Origin: Rhodocyclaceae bacterium
GTDB taxonomy: Bacteria; Pseudomonadota; Gammaproteobacteria; Burkholderiales; Rhodocyclaceae
DNA length: 43,432 nt
Reading direction: 5' to 3'
Assembly (NCBI GenBank): GCA_020445805.1
Contig: JAGRFX010000005.1
Coordinates: forward strand, 12,223 to 55,654
A program made the position numbers and the translations under genes. The notes under the pieces were generated by a model that worked only from the letters and a program-made list of their open reading frames with translations, made no database searches and had not been told where the DNA came from. Each line of letters opens with the position of its first letter. Position 1 is the first letter of the stretch. Of this stretch, positions 41,693 through 43,432 are shown piece after piece.

Positions 41693-41706
41693 TTGACTGA
41701 CCTCAA
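41693..41706 (-). promoter_or_regulatory. Dnr/FNR-like site upstream of the hemerythrin unit
   Basis: The minus strand reads TTGAGGTCAGTCAA. The four outer bases on each side (TTGA-N6-TCAA) match the FNR/Dnr consensus TTGAT-N4-ATCAA; the inner base of each arm differs. Its centre, 41699.5, is 64 bp before the hemerythrin ATG. The gene content downstream (hemerythrin, DUF2249, NnrS-like) is a classic Dnr/NnrR regulon. Confidence 0.6.
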
Positions 41707-41861
41707 ATTTTCCCTGGCGTCAGTCGATCGCCGTCCGGCCTGCCGTGCGCTGCGTTGGCGGGGCGATGGTGGAGCGGCGTGCCCATGCGGATTCACGCCA
41801 AGCAAGCGGCGTGCCCCCCGGCAGCGAGGGCAGTTCGGCGTGTGCGCCCGGCGGGCGCGGC

Positions 41862-42344
41862 TCAGCTGCGGGAAATCGGCTTTGGCGCGGCGACGCTGCG
41901 ACTCACCATGTAGTCGACAGCCGACCGGACCTCGTCGTCGGAGAGTGAGGGGTTGCCGCCGCGGGGCGGCATCAGCCCCTTCTCGCCCCGGTAGCCTTCG
42001 ATGGCATGCTGATACAGGGTCTCGATGCCGGATTGCAGGCGCGGGGCCCAGGCCTCATGGCTCGCCAGGCGTGGCGCGCCCGCGATGCCGGGGCCATGGC
42101 ACAGGGCACAGGTGCTGCGGAACGTGGCAGCGCCGATGACGTTGTCCCGTTCGGCCGGGTTCAGGGATTCCGGTGCGGCGTTGGCCAGCGAGACGAGCGA
42201 GGGATTGATCGAGAGTGGGGTCGCGACGGGGGAACTGGCGCGGGCAACCCGGACCTCGGTGGGCGGGGGCGGCACGCTCGGCCCACCGCAACCAGACAGA
42301 CAGGACAGCCCAACGAGCGACAGCGCTTGCCATTTGGCATGCAT
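41862..42344 (-). CDS. Monohaem c5-type cytochrome lipoprotein
   Basis: A 160-residue protein. The ATG at 42344 begins a lipoprotein signal with LSGC (acylated Cys19); the 16-residue longer version is not signal-like. After a Pro/Ala-rich spacer, the class I cytochrome domain has CALCHGPGIAGAP, a distal methionine in GLMPPRGGNP, and the SAVDYMVSR C-terminal helix. It is closely related to the N-terminal domain of the 25415-26338 fusion protein. It lies downstream of ccmE on the same strand but has its own FNR-type promoter, so it is probably expressed under low oxygen or NO. Confidence 0.9.
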   Translation of the reverse strand: MHAKWQALSLVGLSCLSGCGGPSVPPPPTEVRVARASSPVATPLSINPSLVSLANAAPESLNPAERDNVIGAATFRSTCALCHGPGIAGAPRLASHEAWAPRLQSGIETLYQHAIEGYRGEKGLMPPRGGNPSLSDDEVRSAVDYMVSRSVAAPKPISRS

Positions 42345-42401
42345 TCCGGTGTCTCCAATCCGTGCATCGGGTCGGAGAAACATCCCCGACAAGCGCCGGG
42401 G

Positions 42402-42407
42402 ATTGTA
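42402..42407 (-). promoter_or_regulatory. -10 box of the FNR-type promoter
   Basis: The minus strand reads TACAAT, one base from TATAAT. With a start about 7 bases downstream (near 42395), the centre of the FNR-type site is at -41.5, the class II activation position. Confidence 0.7.
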
Positions 42408-42429
42408 GGAAAGAACACCTTATGACGCG

Positions 42430-42443
42430 TTGATTGCAATCAA
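42430..42443 (-). promoter_or_regulatory. Perfect FNR/Dnr-type operator (TTGATTGCAATCAA)
   Basis: A perfect TTGAT-N4-ATCAA palindrome, extended by matching CG on both sides to an 18-bp palindrome (42428-42445). It is in the 128-bp gap between the monohaem lipocytochrome (start 42344) and the ccmE stop (42473), so it serves the cytochrome gene. Both FNR and Dnr-type proteins recognise this sequence; the Dnr-like regulator at 39004 is a local candidate. Confidence 0.88.
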
Positions 42444-42472
42444 CGTGCGGGTTCGGTCAGTCGTCGCTTCTA

Positions 42473-42919
42473 CTATTGCTGGACCGTTTGCGCGGTCTTC
42501 TGGGCCTGGGCCTGGTCGAGGGCGTGCTGCGCCTCGGGCGGCATGTAGTTCTCGTCGTGCTTGGCCAGGACCTCGCTGGCTGTGAACACGCCGTTTTCGC
42601 TCAGCTTGCCCTGTACGACCGCGCCCTTGCCTTCCTTGAAGAGGTCGGGCAGGGGACCCTGGTAGACGACCGGGATGCTGCGGGCCGTGTCGGTGACGGA
42701 GAAATGCACCAGTACGCCCTCGCGCTTGATCGAGCCTTCCTCCACCATGCCGCCGATGCGGAAGGTCCGCCCGGTCGGCGCCTTGCCTTCGGCGACCTCG
42801 GAAGGGGTGTGGAAGAAGACCAGGTTCTCGCGGAAAGCGGAGAGGACGAGCGCGGTGGCGCCGATGAGCAGCACGAGGCCGCCGATAATGAGCCCCAGGC
42901 GTTTGTGACGGGCCTTCAT
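42473..42919 (-). CDS. ccmE: Haem chaperone CcmE
   Basis: A 148-residue protein with an N-terminal TM (residues 8-28), an OB-fold periplasmic domain ([41 protein letters not shown]) and the haem-binding motif [10 protein letters not shown], in which the histidine forms the covalent bond to the haem vinyl and the tyrosine is the iron ligand. It receives haem from CcmC and delivers it to CcmF. The only ccmE in the window, it overlaps ccmD by 4 bp and is about 29 kb away from ccmF. Confidence 0.97.
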   Translation of the reverse strand: MKARHKRLGLIIGGLVLLIGATALVLSAFRENLVFFHTPSEVAEGKAPTGRTFRIGGMVEEGSIKREGVLVHFSVTDTARSIPVVYQGPLPDLFKEGKGAVVQGKLSENGVFTASEVLAKHDENYMPPEAQHALDQAQAQKTAQTVQQ

Positions 42920-43113
42920 GGTTGTGCCTCCGAAAGTTTTCGTCCGGCAGCGGCGCGCTGCAGGCGGTAAAGACGACGGGTCGAGCTGACGCGGCGCGCG
43001 CGCAGCATCACCAGCTCGACAATGACCAACAGCGCCGTGACGCCGTAGGAGCCCCAGACATAGAAGGCCGCGCCTCCCATGTCCATGAAGGCGCTCCAGG
43101 ATTCCCAGTTCAA
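42916..43113 (-). CDS. ccmD: CcmD (second copy)
   Basis: A 65-residue single-TM protein with the signature [19 protein letters not shown] and a basic tail. The start codon is TTG at 43113, which overlaps the ccmC stop (TTGA). It belongs to the ccmC-ccmD-ccmE run at the right edge. It differs clearly from the copy at 13697-13891. Confidence 0.92.
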   Translation of the reverse strand: MNWESWSAFMDMGGAAFYVWGSYGVTALLVIVELVMLRARRVSSTRRLYRLQRAAAGRKLSEAQP

Positions 43114-43432
43114 TTCGCTTCTCCGATGTTTGCCAGTTCGCTTCTCACCCAGTCGGCGTGTCTCTCACGCTCGAGAATCAGGACCCGAACGCGATAGAGG
43201 GCGACTGCGATGGTGTATGCCCAGGCGGCGATGGCCATCACCAGCATGCCGGACAGCATGATGGACGCCATGCTCGGCGCCTTGGTCAAGCTAACAGACG
43301 CTCCCTGATGCAAAGTGTTCCACCACTTCACCGAAAAATAGATGATCGGCACGTTCACGGCGCCGACCAGGCAGAGGATCGCACCCGCCTTGTCACGACG
43401 TCGCGGGTCGTCGATGGCGGCCACCAGGGCCA
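43110..43432 (-). CDS. ccmC: CcmC (second copy, 5' end cut by window edge)
   Basis: The C-terminal 106 residues are visible: the [22 protein letters not shown] motif region, the last TM and the [10 protein letters not shown] tail, all family-typical. The WWD motif lies beyond the right edge. Since ccmC, ccmD and ccmE follow each other here with 4-bp overlaps, ccmA and ccmB are probably just outside the window. The copy at 13878-14663 shares the YFSV-WWNTLHQ stretch. Confidence 0.93.
   Translation of the reverse strand, partial: ALVAAIDDPRRRDKAGAILCLVGAVNVPIIYFSVKWWNTLHQGASVSLTKAPSMASIMLSGMLVMAIAAWAYTIAVALYRVRVLILERERHADWVRSELANIGEAN

Overview
This window comes from a high-GC Gram-negative bacterium, most likely a betaproteobacterium of the Rhodocyclales/Nitrosomonadales kind. 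That placement is inferred from base composition, the Dnr/hemerythrin/DUF2249/NnrS-like gene set and the DUF6502 and DUF5666 proteins; no rRNA gene is present to prove it. Almost everything is on the minus strand. The window is dominated by c-type cytochromes and the machinery that makes them: I count 40 CXXCH haem-attachment motifs in 12 proteins.

Layout. (a) 1-6836, minus: a sensor kinase and a sigma-54-dependent response regulator, followed by a Sel1-like protein, a small monohaem cytochrome, two seven-bladed beta-propeller proteins and a left-truncated Crp/Fnr protein. (b) 7084-7620, plus: a divergent Sel1-repeat protein. (c) 7640-14663, minus: cytochrome c maturation System I genes ccmC-ccmD-ccmF-ccmG-ccmH-ccmI, then a Tll0287-like haem protein and a TlpA-like thioredoxin. 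(d) 14770-25078, minus: a tightly packed run of a coiled-coil protein, two trihaem cytochromes, two NHL-propeller proteins, an 11-haem cytochrome, ResB and CcsA (System II), a haem-copper-oxidase-like membrane protein and a TPR protein. (e) 25415-33134, minus: a porin-cytochrome module with an OmcE-like tetrahaem cytochrome, a parvulin PPIase, a 735-residue outer-membrane barrel, trihaem and tetrahaem periplasmic cytochromes, an NHL lipoprotein and a second OmcE-like tetrahaem protein. (f) 33478-35300, plus: two class I multihaem cytochromes. (g) 35390-38922, minus: a DUF5666 protein with two blocks of tandem repeats, a DUF6502 protein and a SirB2-like membrane protein. (h) 39004-42344: a Dnr-type regulator and a nitrosative-stress set (hemerythrin, DUF2249, NnrS-like), then a monohaem lipocytochrome behind an FNR-type promoter. 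(i) 42473-43432, minus: ccmE, a second ccmD and a right-truncated second ccmC.

How it fits together. Regions d-f look like an extracellular electron transfer system. Periplasmic trihaem/tetrahaem carriers would pass electrons through a barrel to surface cytochromes, of which the 30184-30990 protein has the haem and histidine pattern of filament-forming OmcE-type cytochromes. A PPIase, a ResB/CcsA pair and nearby ccm genes would supply folding and haem attachment. The direction of electron flow cannot be read from the sequence.

Regulation. Good -24/-12 (sigma-54) promoter matches lie before the OmcE-like gene (perfect match), before the second OmcE-like gene (one mismatch), before ccmC, before the sensor kinase, and (weaker) before the plus-strand cytochrome pair. 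With the kinase/enhancer-binding-protein pair encoded nearby, this suggests a self-contained sigma-54 regulon. The Dnr/hemerythrin end appears to be under separate FNR/Dnr-type control. No tRNA, rRNA, CRISPR array or insertion sequence was seen.
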